The notes under the pieces: generated by a model
What the model was told of the DNA's origin: nothing
The model's input: only the letters and a program-made list of their open reading frames with translations
Database searches by the model: none
Shown here: piece by piece, positions 1 through 8,693 of the stretch
Position numbering within the stretch: position 1 is the stretch's first letter
Layout of the letters: each line of letters begins with the position of its first letter
NCBI GenBank assembly: GCA_025449935.1
Contig: JANWIJ010000035.1
Span: 26,169-90,168 of the forward strand
Direction of reading: 5' to 3'
DNA from: Chitinophagaceae bacterium
Lineage (GTDB): Bacteria > Bacteroidota > Bacteroidia > Chitinophagales > Chitinophagaceae
Length of the DNA: 64,000 bases
Translations under genes and position numbers: made by a program

Positions 1-730
1 TTTTCGTGGCTAATTGCAAAGCATCATTTGCGTTTTTAAGTTGCTGCCGGAGGTTCCTGGAACGGCACATTTCCGCATATTCATTAAAGACTATCTTATC
101 CGAAGATAATAACGGCGGGTTGGTCTGAATAAATGAGTCAATCACGGATTGGTTGAATTGCCCATACACTGCTTCGCGGACTATAGTGTTGGCCGCATTG
201 TTGAACCTGAAATCAAATAGCCTGGCCCGCAGTTTACGCACTTCCAGTTGTACCGGCAGATCGACCAGCGTAAGGGTCTGTATGCTTCGCATCAGCTGGT
301 CGTAATTGCTTATTTGCTGTTCCAGGCCCGGCGATAAAAAATAGCGTAAGGAACCCGAGCTTTTCATTTGCTGAAAGGTGGCATCATTGGATTGAAATCC
401 CCTGAGATATCCGCCAAACAATCCATACCAGTAGAGTTTGCCCGTTGGAATTTTTGTTAAATCGCCGGAGGTGAGCAATAACAGGAAAGTATCCAGGTAA
501 TTGGCGGCAAAAGTACCCCGGTAAACAATTTGTTTTAATTCCGCTGTATCTACCTGCAGGTTTGCCCTCATGGTAGCCGCATAAACCTTTGCCCGCTGGT
601 GCTCTATATAATGCTCCCGTTTATTTTCAACAAAAAAACCAAGCGTTACCGCAAGAAACAACATTAAAAACTCCCAGAAATAGTGCGTCCATTTTTTGCG
701 GGCAGTATGACTATGACGATGAACTTCCAT
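1..730 (-). CDS. Tandem paralog H15, MEVH-type membrane protein (3' end outside window)
   Basis: Last copy of the array in transcription order. The ATG lies at 730-728 and the frame stays open for 243 codons to the window edge, so the C-terminus is missing. The N-terminus reads MEVHRHSHTARKKW followed by the family membrane helix, but with the variant AVTLGFFVEN in place of AVFCGFLAEN. Around residue 120 it carries the family core motif in its LRYF form (QQMKSSGSLRYF), then a long, probably helical region rich in Gln and Arg. A 51-base gene remnant sits immediately upstream. Function unknown. Confidence 0.85.
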   Translation of the reverse strand, partial: MEVHRHSHTARKKWTHYFWEFLMLFLAVTLGFFVENKREHYIEHQRAKVYAATMRANLQVDTAELKQIVYRGTFAANYLDTFLLLLTSGDLTKIPTGKLYWYGLFGGYLRGFQSNDATFQQMKSSGSLRYFLSPGLEQQISNYDQLMRSIQTLTLVDLPVQLEVRKLRARLFDFRFNNAANTIVREAVYGQFNQSVIDSFIQTNPPLLSSDKIVFNEYAEMCRSRNLRQQLKNANDALQLATK

Positions 731-735
731 ATTAC

Positions 736-786
736 TCATATTTCTTTTTTAATCCTTGCCGTATGTGAATGTGCATGTACTTCCAT
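736..786 (-). pseudogene. Remnant R4: internally collapsed paralog (16 codons)
   Basis: A mini-ORF, MEVHAHSHTAR then IKKEI and stop. The first 11 codons are the family N-terminus. The bases after the junction (ATTAAAAAAGAAATA) match the 3' end of family members such as H9 (ATT AAA AAA GAA TAT) with one extra A. Spacing to both neighbouring genes (5 nt each side) is that of an intact gene, so this looks like a gene that lost its whole interior by deletion. Unlikely to encode a functional protein. Confidence 0.7.
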
Positions 787-791
787 AAAAA

Positions 792-1526
792 CTATTTAAT
801 ATTATATTCTTTCTTTAAAAAAAGCATAATTCCAACCGCCCTTTCTTTTAGCCGCTTCAGGCGAACAGCACTCATCTTGTCACTGCCTTTTAGCTGATGA
901 ACAGCATAAATAAAATCGAGAATAAATTCTCTCGTTCTGGTCCGAAGTGCCGGGTTGCCTGCAGGAGGAGATATTGTTTCTCCGTCAACCATCGTTTCAA
1001 GAATATTCGGATCCAAAAGTTTACCCGTCAGGGTCTGGATCTCATCTATTTCATCTTCCTGCCTTGTTTGTGTCAGCAATATTCTGTTAGTGGCCTGATT
1101 GTATGCCATGATGCTGTCGGATACCTGTTGATTTTTTATGAGCCGGAGACCGCCTGAGTTTATCAATTGCTTTATCGTTCCGTCAGCAGGAGTGAAAATC
1201 GGAATCCGGGTTAACTGACGCACAAAAAAATAAATTCTTCCTCCGTATCGATCGGGATCAGGAGAATTAAGATACCAGATGAGTGAATCATACTCTTTTA
1301 TTTTTTGTTCCTTGCTGGTCAGATAGCGGTCAATAAATAAAGTATCAGATTTAAGATCTTCAATAAATGACCGCATGAATTTTTTCTCCCGGTCTTTTTC
1401 AATCTTATGTTCCAGCTGGTACTCTGCCAGGAACCCGCAGAACACAGCGAGGAACAGCATTAAAAACTCCCAGAAATAATGAGTCCATTTTTTTCGGGCG
1501 GTGTGGGCATGGTGGTGTACTTCCAT
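792..1526 (-). CDS. Tandem paralog H14, MEVH-type membrane protein
   Basis: 244 aa, described here as a reference copy. Residues 1-10 are a histidine-rich tail (MEVHHHAH), 11-16 a basic/aromatic RKKWTH stretch, and about 17-36 a single hydrophobic helix ending GFLAEY. Residues 40-62 are a charged segment (EH, REKKF, EDLKSDT) that looks helical or coiled-coil. At 117-142 lies the family core motif (QLINSGGLRLI, then SDSIMAYN), and the C-terminus is LKKEYNIK. The overall plan (one N-terminal helix, EDLK-D segment, LK-SG-LRLI motif, helical tail) resembles DUF6090-type Bacteroidota membrane proteins. That link is an inference from pattern, not a search. Function unknown. Confidence 0.9.
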   Translation of the reverse strand: MEVHHHAHTARKKWTHYFWEFLMLFLAVFCGFLAEYQLEHKIEKDREKKFMRSFIEDLKSDTLFIDRYLTSKEQKIKEYDSLIWYLNSPDPDRYGGRIYFFVRQLTRIPIFTPADGTIKQLINSGGLRLIKNQQVSDSIMAYNQATNRILLTQTRQEDEIDEIQTLTGKLLDPNILETMVDGETISPPAGNPALRTRTREFILDFIYAVHQLKGSDKMSAVRLKRLKERAVGIMLFLKKEYNIK

Positions 1527-1530
1527 AAAT

Positions 1531-2307
1531 TTATTCTTTAATCAACCTGTATTCTTTTTTAATCATTTCAATAAGCCCTTTTGCACGGTTTTTAAGGGCA
1601 CCAGCATTACGGCTATAAAACTTAAGGGTAGTGGAATAGTAATGATAGTTCATCGATACGGTGTTTATATCTTTTACATCAGTAGAAAGCAAGGATGGCT
1701 TTGCCAAAGGTTTGCTGATAGTTGTTCGCTGGCCACCTGTAGCAGTAGCGGCGATAATTTTTATATCAATCATCATTTGCTGAAAAACATAACTGTCAAA
1801 CAACCGGGTATTTCCTTTGTGAACTTCATCCATTTTCAAACGCTGCAGGTCTATTTGATTAGCCAGCCACTGAAAAGATGCGTAATAGGTGCCTATACTA
1901 TCCAGTAATTCTTTGTTTTTTATATACCGGAGCAAGCCTGCTGTCTTAAGCTGCTCAAAAGACTTTGAGTTGGTATAATAATACCCAAGATTGGCAGTAA
2001 CAGTTCGGGCGGCAAAATAGATCCCGGTGGTATTTGTAATATCCGAGTGTAACATTTCAACCAACGAATCGGCCATTTGTGCACCATAACTATTGCGATC
2101 TGTTACGGAGTCAAAAAGAGTGATATCTGATTGCAGATCGGATAACATCGAGTTCAACTGTGACTTCACTTCCTTTTTGTGAAGAATAACTTCCCGGGTG
2201 TTCTCCGCATAAAACCCCAATGAGACGGCTAAAAATAACATTAAAAACTCCCAAAAATAGTGTGTCCATTTTTTTCGGGCAGTGTGCGTATGAGCATGTA
2301 CTTCCAT
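1531..2307 (-). CDS. Tandem paralog H13, MEVH-type membrane protein
   Basis: 258 aa. The tail is MEVHAHTHTARKKW. The helix is more diverged than in most copies (AVSLGFYAEN) and the usual EH..EH.RE segment is altered to REVILHKKEV. The core motif is EQLKTAGLLRYI. The C-terminus is extended past the normal end as EYRLIKE. Only 4 bases separate it from the next start (H14) and 7 bases from the preceding stop (H12), so it is clearly co-transcribed and possibly translationally coupled. Function unknown. Confidence 0.9.
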   Translation of the reverse strand: MEVHAHTHTARKKWTHYFWEFLMLFLAVSLGFYAENTREVILHKKEVKSQLNSMLSDLQSDITLFDSVTDRNSYGAQMADSLVEMLHSDITNTTGIYFAARTVTANLGYYYTNSKSFEQLKTAGLLRYIKNKELLDSIGTYYASFQWLANQIDLQRLKMDEVHKGNTRLFDSYVFQQMMIDIKIIAATATGGQRTTISKPLAKPSLLSTDVKDINTVSMNYHYYSTTLKFYSRNAGALKNRAKGLIEMIKKEYRLIKE

Positions 2308-2314
2308 AGCTTGT

Positions 2315-3100
2315 TTATTTCAGGTTATATTCTTTACGGAGTTCTTCCAGTAGTTTTTGATTGGCCGTCATATAATCTTTCATTGCCAGGGTCCGGGTTG
2401 ATACAAGCATCTGTTTGTAAAACCTGATCATATTTATTACTTCGCCCCTGTCAAACGAATCGAGGTTTAATATGTCTGCTTTAATAAACGTATTCCCTGC
2501 CCGGTACCGCGCAATCAGGTCCATGTTATACCCGTTTTCATCCATTTTCCTGAGTTCATTCATCCAGCCAAAGTCGTAATGTTTCAGGTCAAATTGTTTG
2601 ATAGGGCTGGCAAAGAACTGGTATTCCTGGTCGTTCCTGTCACGAACATTGTTGATATAGGCGCTGATCTCGCCAAATAATTTCTGTAGATAGGCACTCT
2701 TAAAATACCGGAGTGAGCCGGAGCCTTTGAGCTGGTTCAGGACCCCGTCTTTCGGCTCAAACGTGTAACTGGTAATCAGGTACATGACAACCGTATAAGC
2801 GGGGTAAAAATCTTTTGGCAGGTTTGTCAACGAGCTGTCCCTGATATAACTCACCAGGTAATCACAATCTTTTTCTTTTCCCAGTCTCCCGGATATTTTT
2901 TTGGCAAATACGATCGAGTCGGCATACAATTCATCGTATAGTGCCCGGGCATATTCTTTCTCCCGCTGGTGTTCTATGGTATGCTCCAGTTTGTACTCGG
3001 CCAGGAACCCGCAGAACACGGCGAGAAACAGCATGATGAACTCCCAGAAATAGTGCGTCCATTTTTTCCGTGCCGAATGGCTGTGTGCATGTACTTCCAT
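2315..3100 (-). CDS. Tandem paralog H12, MEVH-type membrane protein
   Basis: 261 aa, among the longest copies. Tail MEVHAHSHSARKKW, helix ending CGFLAEY. It belongs to the LRYF subtype: the core is NQLKGSGSLRYFK, followed by a segment rich in Tyr, Phe and Asn that is not obviously alignable with the LRLI copies. The last residues return to the family end (LRKEYNLK). It contains two Cys residues (one in the helix, one near residue 79). Function unknown. Confidence 0.9.
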   Translation of the reverse strand: MEVHAHSHSARKKWTHYFWEFIMLFLAVFCGFLAEYKLEHTIEHQREKEYARALYDELYADSIVFAKKISGRLGKEKDCDYLVSYIRDSSLTNLPKDFYPAYTVVMYLITSYTFEPKDGVLNQLKGSGSLRYFKSAYLQKLFGEISAYINNVRDRNDQEYQFFASPIKQFDLKHYDFGWMNELRKMDENGYNMDLIARYRAGNTFIKADILNLDSFDRGEVINMIRFYKQMLVSTRTLAMKDYMTANQKLLEELRKEYNLK

Positions 3101-3106
3101 GTCGAT

Positions 3107-3841
3107 CTATTTTAAATGATACTCCTTTTTAAGAAAATTCATGAGACCCAAGGCGCTTTGCCTGGTAAAAGCATAAGCCTTTATGTCCGAACCGCATCTT
3201 ACCCTCAGCGATATGCACTGGTTGATTAACTCATTTAAATACTGACTGTTTAGCCTGATAGCTTGCGCGAGGGGCTTTTTCCCAAAAAAAGTTGAATCAT
3301 AAAGCGTCCGGAGCAGGTCATGACCACTGACTGTTTTTTTCATCGCTTCTGTAAAATCATGCGTGGCCTCGTTGGTAATTGCCCGTCGAACTTCTAATCT
3401 CCTCATCAGCCGGTCATAATTTTCCATGGAATCAACCGCGTTTCTTTTCCGGATCAGCCGCATGCCGCCGGAGCTTTTTAATTGGGTGATCGTTCCGTTA
3501 TTCGGGAAAAACATGATCTGTATTTCCGCTTTTTTTAAGTACAGGTATGCCTCCAGCGGCATCGACGCCTGGTCTTGTGCCGGGAGGGCTGAAAGTGCCG
3601 AGTCAATATGCTGAATCCTTGACAGGGCTGAGTATTCGACTGTATCCAGCCAGGCGATGTCAAGTTTTAAATCATTTACCAGAGAAGTAACAAATTGTTT
3701 TTCTCTTTTATGTTCGATCATATGCTCCCGCTGGTTCTCCGCTAAAAACCCGCAGAACACGGCGAGAAACAGCATGATGAACTCCCAGAAATAATGCGTC
3801 CATTTTTTCCGGGCCGTATGGCTGTGTGCATGTACTTCCAT
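3107..3841 (-). CDS. Tandem paralog H11, MEVH-type membrane protein
   Basis: 244 aa. Tail MEVHAHSHTARKKW, helix AVFCGFLAEN, then REHMIEHKREKQF. Core motif TQLKSSGGMRLIR followed by AVDSMENYD. The C-terminal part has an additional Cys-containing stretch (INQCISLRVRCGSD) not present in neighbours and ends LKKEYHLK. Spacers are 6 bases on each side. Function unknown. Confidence 0.9.
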   Translation of the reverse strand: MEVHAHSHTARKKWTHYFWEFIMLFLAVFCGFLAENQREHMIEHKREKQFVTSLVNDLKLDIAWLDTVEYSALSRIQHIDSALSALPAQDQASMPLEAYLYLKKAEIQIMFFPNNGTITQLKSSGGMRLIRKRNAVDSMENYDRLMRRLEVRRAITNEATHDFTEAMKKTVSGHDLLRTLYDSTFFGKKPLAQAIRLNSQYLNELINQCISLRVRCGSDIKAYAFTRQSALGLMNFLKKEYHLK

Positions 3842-3847
3842 AAAAAA

Positions 3848-4588
3848 TTATTTCAGGTGATATTCTGTTCTCAACAAAATCTGTAACCGGGATGCCCTGG
3901 CGAGTAATAATTTTGCTTCACGCCGCATGGTTTTATTAAATGCAATCAGCATGTGCAGCCGGTAATTGAGCCGAAACTGCGCATCGGCGGTCAACCGTAA
4001 CACCGGATCATAATCAGGAAGCAGCACGTTATTGTCATCATCCCGCATGGCGATAAGCACCCTTCCATCGAATACGCCTTCTGCCACCGTGCGATAGGTA
4101 TCGATGATCTCCTCTTCATCTTCGTTGCCCCAAACATAAGCCCTGCTGGATACATCATAGGCAATTATACTGTCACTGACAGCTGCTTTGCGGATAAGCC
4201 GCAGGTTACCGGCATTCTTTAACTGTTGCATCGTGCCATCAACCGGGGTAAACCGGAAAGCAGCACCACGGGTGGCATAGGAATTATAGTAATACAAATA
4301 TTTCCCGGAAGCGGCCGCATCCGGCCCGTTAAGCAGGAGCACAAGTGAATCCAGCATAACCGCCCGGTGATTTCGCTGGTTAATGATGCTGGTAAGTCGC
4401 TGAACATCTGCATCCAGGTCGCTGGCCAGTGACTGGATAAATTTTTTCTCCCGCTGATGCTCGACCATATGTTCAAACTTATATTCAGCTAAAAAGCCAC
4501 AAAATACAGCGAGGAACAGCATGAAAAACTCCCAGAAATAGTGAGACCATTTTTTCCCCGATGAATGACTATGATGATGAACTTCCAT
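3848..4588 (-). CDS. Tandem paralog H10, MEVH-type membrane protein
   Basis: 246 aa. Tail MEVHHHSHSSGKKWSHYF (Gly replaces the Arg of other copies), helix FFMLFLAVFCGFLAEY. Core QQLKNAGNLRLIR then SDSIIAYD, followed by an acidic EDEEEIIDTY segment comparable to EDEIDEIQ in H14, suggesting these two are close relatives. Ends LLRTEYHLK. A truncated remnant (R3) lies just upstream, as it does before the two other MEVHHHSHSS genes H2 and H4. Function unknown. Confidence 0.9.
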   Translation of the reverse strand: MEVHHHSHSSGKKWSHYFWEFFMLFLAVFCGFLAEYKFEHMVEHQREKKFIQSLASDLDADVQRLTSIINQRNHRAVMLDSLVLLLNGPDAAASGKYLYYYNSYATRGAAFRFTPVDGTMQQLKNAGNLRLIRKAAVSDSIIAYDVSSRAYVWGNEDEEEIIDTYRTVAEGVFDGRVLIAMRDDDNNVLLPDYDPVLRLTADAQFRLNYRLHMLIAFNKTMRREAKLLLARASRLQILLRTEYHLK

Positions 4589-4593
4589 GTTGC

Positions 4594-4722
4594 TTAGGTT
4601 ATTTTATTAAGCCTTACCCAGATGCCGGCGCCTTCAGGCCGGCATTCCGACCGGCTTCGCCGCGTCGGAAAATAGTGAGTCCATTTGTTCCGTGTAGTAT
4701 GTGCATGGTGGTGTACTTCCAT
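4594..4722 (-). pseudogene. Remnant R3: paralog N-terminus fused to hairpin element (42 codons)
   Basis: The frame reads MEVHHHAHTTRNKWTHYF, an intact family N-terminus of 18 codons, then leaves the family at the codon where the membrane helix should begin and runs through a GC-rich double-hairpin element (PTRRSRSECRPEG...) to a stop. It starts 5 bases after the H9 stop, exactly where a real gene would start. It lacks the helix and the whole C-terminal domain, so a functional product is unlikely. Confidence 0.7.
4615..4672. repeat. GC-rich double-hairpin element, copy 1
   Basis: Two adjacent hairpins: ATGCCGGC (4622-4629) pairs with GCCGGCAT (4638-4645), and TTCCGAC (4645-4651) pairs with GTCGGAA (4664-4670). 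A nearly identical copy lies at 9510-9567 and a decayed one near 11197-11226. All three sit inside remnants of the paralog array. The form recalls REP/BIME-type palindromic elements (inference). Confidence 0.75.
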
Positions 4723-4727
4723 TCTGT

Positions 4728-5462
4728 TTATTTAAGGCGATATTCTTTTTTAATTAATTCAATAAGTTTTTGGGCTGCCAGGTTCCGTTCGTTCCCGATC
4801 TTTTCCGCCAGGAAAAATGCACCGTACAGGTATTGTGCGCTCGTCGCCAGCTCGTTTAGCGCCACCCGGTCTTCTGTCAGCAAATCGGATACAACCGCAG
4901 GCTGCTCCTTTTTCTCTTTTATTATTTTCAGCAATAACCCGGCATCAAATACTCTTCCCATTTCTTTTCCAAAATTGGAACCCCAGGTAATGGCCGCGTC
5001 GTTGTATTTTTTTAAATCTATTACTGAGAAATAATAATGGGAAACACTGCTGGCTACCTGTTTGCTCCTGATAAGCCGCAAGGCCCCCGAACTTTTCATT
5101 TCTTCGTAGGTACGGTCCGTGGTGAACAGCGCTTTATACCTCGGCAGGATCATCCTGGCCGTAAAAGCCAGCCTGGCAATATGCTGTTTTCGTTCCGGGC
5201 TTTTTATAAGTACTACCAGTGTATCAAGGGAGCTGAACAGTACTTTGTTATTTCTTGTATACTCGCTATAAATAGCTGTGTCGGCTTTTAAATCTTCCAG
5301 CAGGTTTTGCGCATAAACTCTTTCTTTATCTCTTTCAATTTTATGTTCCAACTGGTACTCCGCTAAAAACCCGCAGAAAACCGCGAGGAATAGCATGAGG
5401 AATTCCCAAAAATAGTGGGTCCATTTTTTGCGCGATGAATGACTATGATGGTGTACTTCCAT
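4728..5462 (-). CDS. Tandem paralog H9, MEVH-type membrane protein
   Basis: 244 aa. Tail MEVHHHSHSSRKKW and helix ending CGFLAEYQLEHKIERDKER, close to H14 in this part. Core motif EEMKSSGALRLIR then ASSVSHYY. The middle domain contains IIKEKKEQPAVVSDLL. Ends LIKKEYRLK. Its start codon directly follows the H8 stop codon with no spacer. Function unknown. Confidence 0.9.
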   Translation of the reverse strand: MEVHHHSHSSRKKWTHYFWEFLMLFLAVFCGFLAEYQLEHKIERDKERVYAQNLLEDLKADTAIYSEYTRNNKVLFSSLDTLVVLIKSPERKQHIARLAFTARMILPRYKALFTTDRTYEEMKSSGALRLIRSKQVASSVSHYYFSVIDLKKYNDAAITWGSNFGKEMGRVFDAGLLLKIIKEKKEQPAVVSDLLTEDRVALNELATSAQYLYGAFFLAEKIGNERNLAAQKLIELIKKEYRLK

Positions 5463-6227
5463 TTATTTTAAGTGATATTTTTCTTTAAGCAACCCGAGCA
5501 ACTCTGTAGCATTTTCTCTCAATGGCAGCAGGTGTTGGCGGTTTTGCATTTTGTAAATGCCGGTTTCAAACTTAAGCCAGCCGGTAAATTCCTTCATCAA
5601 TCCCGGATCATCATTTATCAGGGGAAGGGTTAACGTGAAAACGGAATCCCTTACCAAATCAAAGCCCGTCTCAAAATCCTCCTTGGACGATAATTCCTGG
5701 GTTATGTAACCATCAAATATCTTAAAATAGAGCTCTTCAATTCTTGAAAATTCAGATTTGGTCAGCTGGTATTCATTTTCAAGACTGCTCAGGCTTTTGC
5801 TGTAGTTGCTTATTTTCTGGGATATATCATTCCCCATGATCCGCAGGTTACCGGACCCCTTCAGTTGTTCGATGGTGGTATTACTGGATTCGAAAAAGTC
5901 AATCATGGTGGTGAAGGAGCCATAATAGTAAAGCATGCTGTTCGTAATATTTCGTTTTTCCTTTTCAGTGCTGTAGAGGCAAAAAGTATCCAGTTTGGCA
6001 ATAACCCTTTTAGTTCCTTCCAGCATGTCATTCAAACTGGCCGTATCCTTTTTCAGTTCTTCATGGAGATTGGCCGCGTAAACTTTTGCCCGCTGGTGCT
6101 CGACAATATGTTCCCGTTTGTTTTCGGCCAGGAAACCACAAAAAACTGCCAGGAACAACATTAAAAATTCCCAGAAATAGTGGGTCCATTTTTTTCGCGG
6201 GGTATGGGTATGGCTATGTACTTCCAT
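5463..6227 (-). CDS. Tandem paralog H8, MEVH-type membrane protein
   Basis: 254 aa. Tail MEVHSHTHTPRKKW, helix AVFCGFLAEN, then REHIVEHQRAKVYAANLHEELKKDT, resembling H15 in the QRAKVYAA block. Core EQLKGSGNLRIMGN replaces LRLIRN. The acidic segment that follows (SEFSRIEELYFKIFDGYI) parallels H10. Ends LLKEKYHLK. Stop is immediately adjacent to the H9 ATG. Function unknown. Confidence 0.9.
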   Translation of the reverse strand: MEVHSHTHTPRKKWTHYFWEFLMLFLAVFCGFLAENKREHIVEHQRAKVYAANLHEELKKDTASLNDMLEGTKRVIAKLDTFCLYSTEKEKRNITNSMLYYYGSFTTMIDFFESSNTTIEQLKGSGNLRIMGNDISQKISNYSKSLSSLENEYQLTKSEFSRIEELYFKIFDGYITQELSSKEDFETGFDLVRDSVFTLTLPLINDDPGLMKEFTGWLKFETGIYKMQNRQHLLPLRENATELLGLLKEKYHLK

Positions 6228-6233
6228 TTGAAT

Positions 6234-7016
6234 TTACTTTAAATGGTAATTTTCCTGGATTACCTGTATCAGTTCACCGATTAATTTTTGCAAATTGCTG
6301 TATCCCCAGTTCATGTTATTTTCATAATCTCTCCTGAGTGCTATTAATGCATTTTTAAATTCAAAAAACAATCCTGTTTGATTTTCTGCTGTTAGTGGCA
6401 CTTTGTTTTTCTCCACCAGTGTGTCAATCCACTTATTGGCAGCATACGGAGCAGGGCTAAGGTCATATTTTTTATATATTTCTGTAATCACTTTTTCCGA
6501 AAATACCCGGCTTCGTAAGGCTACTGCATTTTCATAAAATTTATTGTGCTGCAGGGCAATGTTCCTGACAGCATCGTTATTGAACTGGTCGTAAGCAATT
6601 ATTTTATAAGCAACTGTTTTGTTCCTGATGAGCCGGAAACCCCCGGAATTTTTCAATTGAGTGATTGTCCTGTCATTATATGAAAAACTCCAGTAATTAA
6701 GCGCTTCATTCATATGCCGGTAGGCTTTACGGAGGTCCACTTCGGGCATTGGAAGAGTAATAGCATCTGTAACAGAGTCTATGCTGTTATTTACAGCCGC
6801 CCAGTATTTAATAGTGGTATTGAGCAGTATTGTATCTGCTTTAAGATCTTCCAGCAAGGTAACCATATACTGTTTTTCCCGTTTGTGCTCTACCTGGTGT
6901 TCCCGGAAATTTTCTGCCAGGAACCCGCAGAACACGGCGAGGAATAACATGAGAAATTCCCAAAAATAATGGGTCCATTTTTTCCGCGCCGTATGACTAT
7001 GATGGTGTACTTCCAT
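6234..7016 (-). CDS. Tandem paralog H7, MEVH-type membrane protein
   Basis: 260 aa. Tail MEVHHHSHTARKKW, helix AVFCGFLAEN, then FREHQVEHKREKQYMVTLLEDLKADT, the most canonical version of the charged segment. Core TQLKNSGGFRLIRN then AYKIIAYD. The C-terminal domain ends IQENYHLK. Spacers are 6 and 5 bases. Function unknown. Confidence 0.9.
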   Translation of the reverse strand: MEVHHHSHTARKKWTHYFWEFLMLFLAVFCGFLAENFREHQVEHKREKQYMVTLLEDLKADTILLNTTIKYWAAVNNSIDSVTDAITLPMPEVDLRKAYRHMNEALNYWSFSYNDRTITQLKNSGGFRLIRNKTVAYKIIAYDQFNNDAVRNIALQHNKFYENAVALRSRVFSEKVITEIYKKYDLSPAPYAANKWIDTLVEKNKVPLTAENQTGLFFEFKNALIALRRDYENNMNWGYSNLQKLIGELIQVIQENYHLK

Positions 7017-7021
7017 TGGAT

Positions 7022-7765
7022 CTAATTCTTAAAATGATATTTCGTGGAAAAATAATTTATCAGGGAGATGGCTCTTTTATTCAGGTGTTGAAAGTTTTCA
7101 TACTGGCCTATTACCAGCTGTTCATAGCGTGTTATCGCTATGAACATCCTGTCGATTTTGCCCTGGTCGGAAGTCCTGATCAGCCGGGAACCGGGGGCAA
7201 ATGTCATTTCCCGCGGCTGTAAAACACTTTTATACAGCACATCATAGTCCAAAACATCAGCATAAACAGAGCGAAGTATAGACTGTGCCTCCTGTACGCC
7301 CGTTCTTTCTCCCTGTAAAAATTCCCTTATTTCAGCATCGTAGGCTGTAATACTGTCGGCGTCCTGTTTGGCGATCAATCGTAAGGCTCCTGAACTTTTG
7401 AGTTGTTGCAATGTCCTGTCGGCGGAAATGAAATCAGGGAAACCGATGGATGAAACAAGGATGTTGCTGAAACATTGGTTGTACTCCCCGTGATCCCGGA
7501 TCAGTAAAAAGCAGGCATGGTTATCTTTCAGCATTCTCATTTTCCAGTCATACTCCTGCACCAGCCAGTTATAAGTGGCGGTGTCGGTTTTCAGGTCGGC
7601 CAGGAAGCTTCTCAGGTATTCTTTACCCCGCCGGTGCTCTACTTTGTGTTCCCGGATATTCTCCGCGTAAAAACCTGCAATGACAGCGAGAAAGAGCATC
7701 AGGAACTCCCAGAAATAGTGGGTCCATTTTTTTCTCGGGGTATGCGTGTGTGCGTGTACTTCCAT
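7022..7765 (-). CDS. Tandem paralog H6, MEVH-type membrane protein
   Basis: 247 aa. Tail MEVHAHTHTPRKKW. Helix variant AVIAGFYAEN, then IREHKVEHRRGKEYLRSFLADLKTDT. Core QQLKSSGALRLIAK then DSITAYD. The C-terminus carries one extra residue (STKYHFKN). Upstream lies a 150-base gap, one of only five long gaps in the array, with a possible C-terminal gene remnant. Function unknown. Confidence 0.9.
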   Translation of the reverse strand: MEVHAHTHTPRKKWTHYFWEFLMLFLAVIAGFYAENIREHKVEHRRGKEYLRSFLADLKTDTATYNWLVQEYDWKMRMLKDNHACFLLIRDHGEYNQCFSNILVSSIGFPDFISADRTLQQLKSSGALRLIAKQDADSITAYDAEIREFLQGERTGVQEAQSILRSVYADVLDYDVLYKSVLQPREMTFAPGSRLIRTSDQGKIDRMFIAITRYEQLVIGQYENFQHLNKRAISLINYFSTKYHFKN

Positions 7766-7770
7766 AAAAA

Positions 7771-7785
7771 TTATTTCAACCGGTA
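7771..7785 (-). pseudogene. Possible C-terminal remnant of a lost paralog (YRLK-stop)
   Basis: On the minus strand TACCGGTTGAAATAA encodes Tyr-Arg-Leu-Lys-stop, the common family C-terminus, located 5 bases before the H6 ATG, the normal intergenic spacing. The preceding frame is closed by a stop two codons earlier, and the rest of the 7766-7915 gap shows no recognisable family sequence. A short match like this could be chance. Confidence 0.35.
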
Positions 7786-7915
7786 TTGCAGTTAGGATTG
7801 ACCAGGTGTAGATATCGGACAGCCTGCACAGGGGTTATTTCCCGGATTATATGCTTCTCAGGGGCTGGAAATCCTAAGTTTTAAGATAAGCCGTTTAGAT
7901 CAAAAATGGGTTGTT

Positions 7916-8686
7916 TTATTTCAGGTGATATTCTTTTTCCAGGTCACCGATCAGCTCAACGGCTTGTTCAACAGCCCGCCGCCACCGGCTTTCAATGCCG
8001 AAACGTAGATTTCGTTGCTGCACTACCGTCATGTTCAGCATCTGCCTGATTTCCTCCCGTTTATTTTCCAGCGACCCGGTTTTAACCGCAAAAATAGTTG
8101 CCAGGGTTTCGTTGGACACGGTGTCCAGCGACCACAAGAAATACTTCGATAATTCATGGTGGTATCCCGGCTCAATGATTTTATTGATGGCGTTTAACAA
8201 GGTGTTGCCCCTTGTCTGGTGATTGTTGAACTCAGCTTCTATTTCATTTACCAGCACATCATATTTCATAAGTTTTTCCAGCAGGTGGTAATTCTTAAAA
8301 TACCGGAGACTCCCCGAATTTTTGATTTGTTCAAAAGTGGCCCGGTTCCAGAAAATAGGAACCGTCCAGTACATAAACCGGGTATAGAAAGAAAATTTGG
8401 CCGCATTGACACCTTCTAATTGTGTTTTGCTAAGGGATAGCAGGCTATCTGTCAGGGCAATATAAATACCGGCCGATTTTTGCTGAACCTGGATGGCAGC
8501 CGTATCATGTTGCAAATCCTGGACCAGCGATTTTGAAAATTCTCTTGCCCGCAGGTGTTCTATTTTATGTTCCCGGAAATTCTCCGCGAGGAACCCGCAG
8601 AACACCGCCAGGAACAGCATGATAAACTCCCAGAAATAATGGCTCCATTTTTTTCGGGCGGTATGTGAGTGCTGGTGTACTTCCAT
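7916..8686 (-). CDS. Tandem paralog H5, MEVH-type membrane protein
   Basis: 256 aa. Tail MEVHQHSHTARKKWSHYF, helix AVFCGFLAEN, then FREHKIEHLRAREFSKSLVQDLQHDT. LRYF subtype: EQIKNSGSLRYFKN then LEKLMKYD. The following part (NKIIEPGYHHELSKYF) resembles the corresponding part of H1 (NRIILSRYFIFF). Ends LEKEYHLK. Function unknown. Confidence 0.9.
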   Translation of the reverse strand: MEVHQHSHTARKKWSHYFWEFIMLFLAVFCGFLAENFREHKIEHLRAREFSKSLVQDLQHDTAAIQVQQKSAGIYIALTDSLLSLSKTQLEGVNAAKFSFYTRFMYWTVPIFWNRATFEQIKNSGSLRYFKNYHLLEKLMKYDVLVNEIEAEFNNHQTRGNTLLNAINKIIEPGYHHELSKYFLWSLDTVSNETLATIFAVKTGSLENKREEIRQMLNMTVVQQRNLRFGIESRWRRAVEQAVELIGDLEKEYHLK

Positions 8687-8693
8687 AAATATA

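Noticed and set aside
4618..4672. Possible terminator within the array (GC-rich hairpins near 4620-4670)
   Set aside because: There is no U run on either strand, and the same element recurs inside gene remnants at 9510-9567, so a repeat element fits better.
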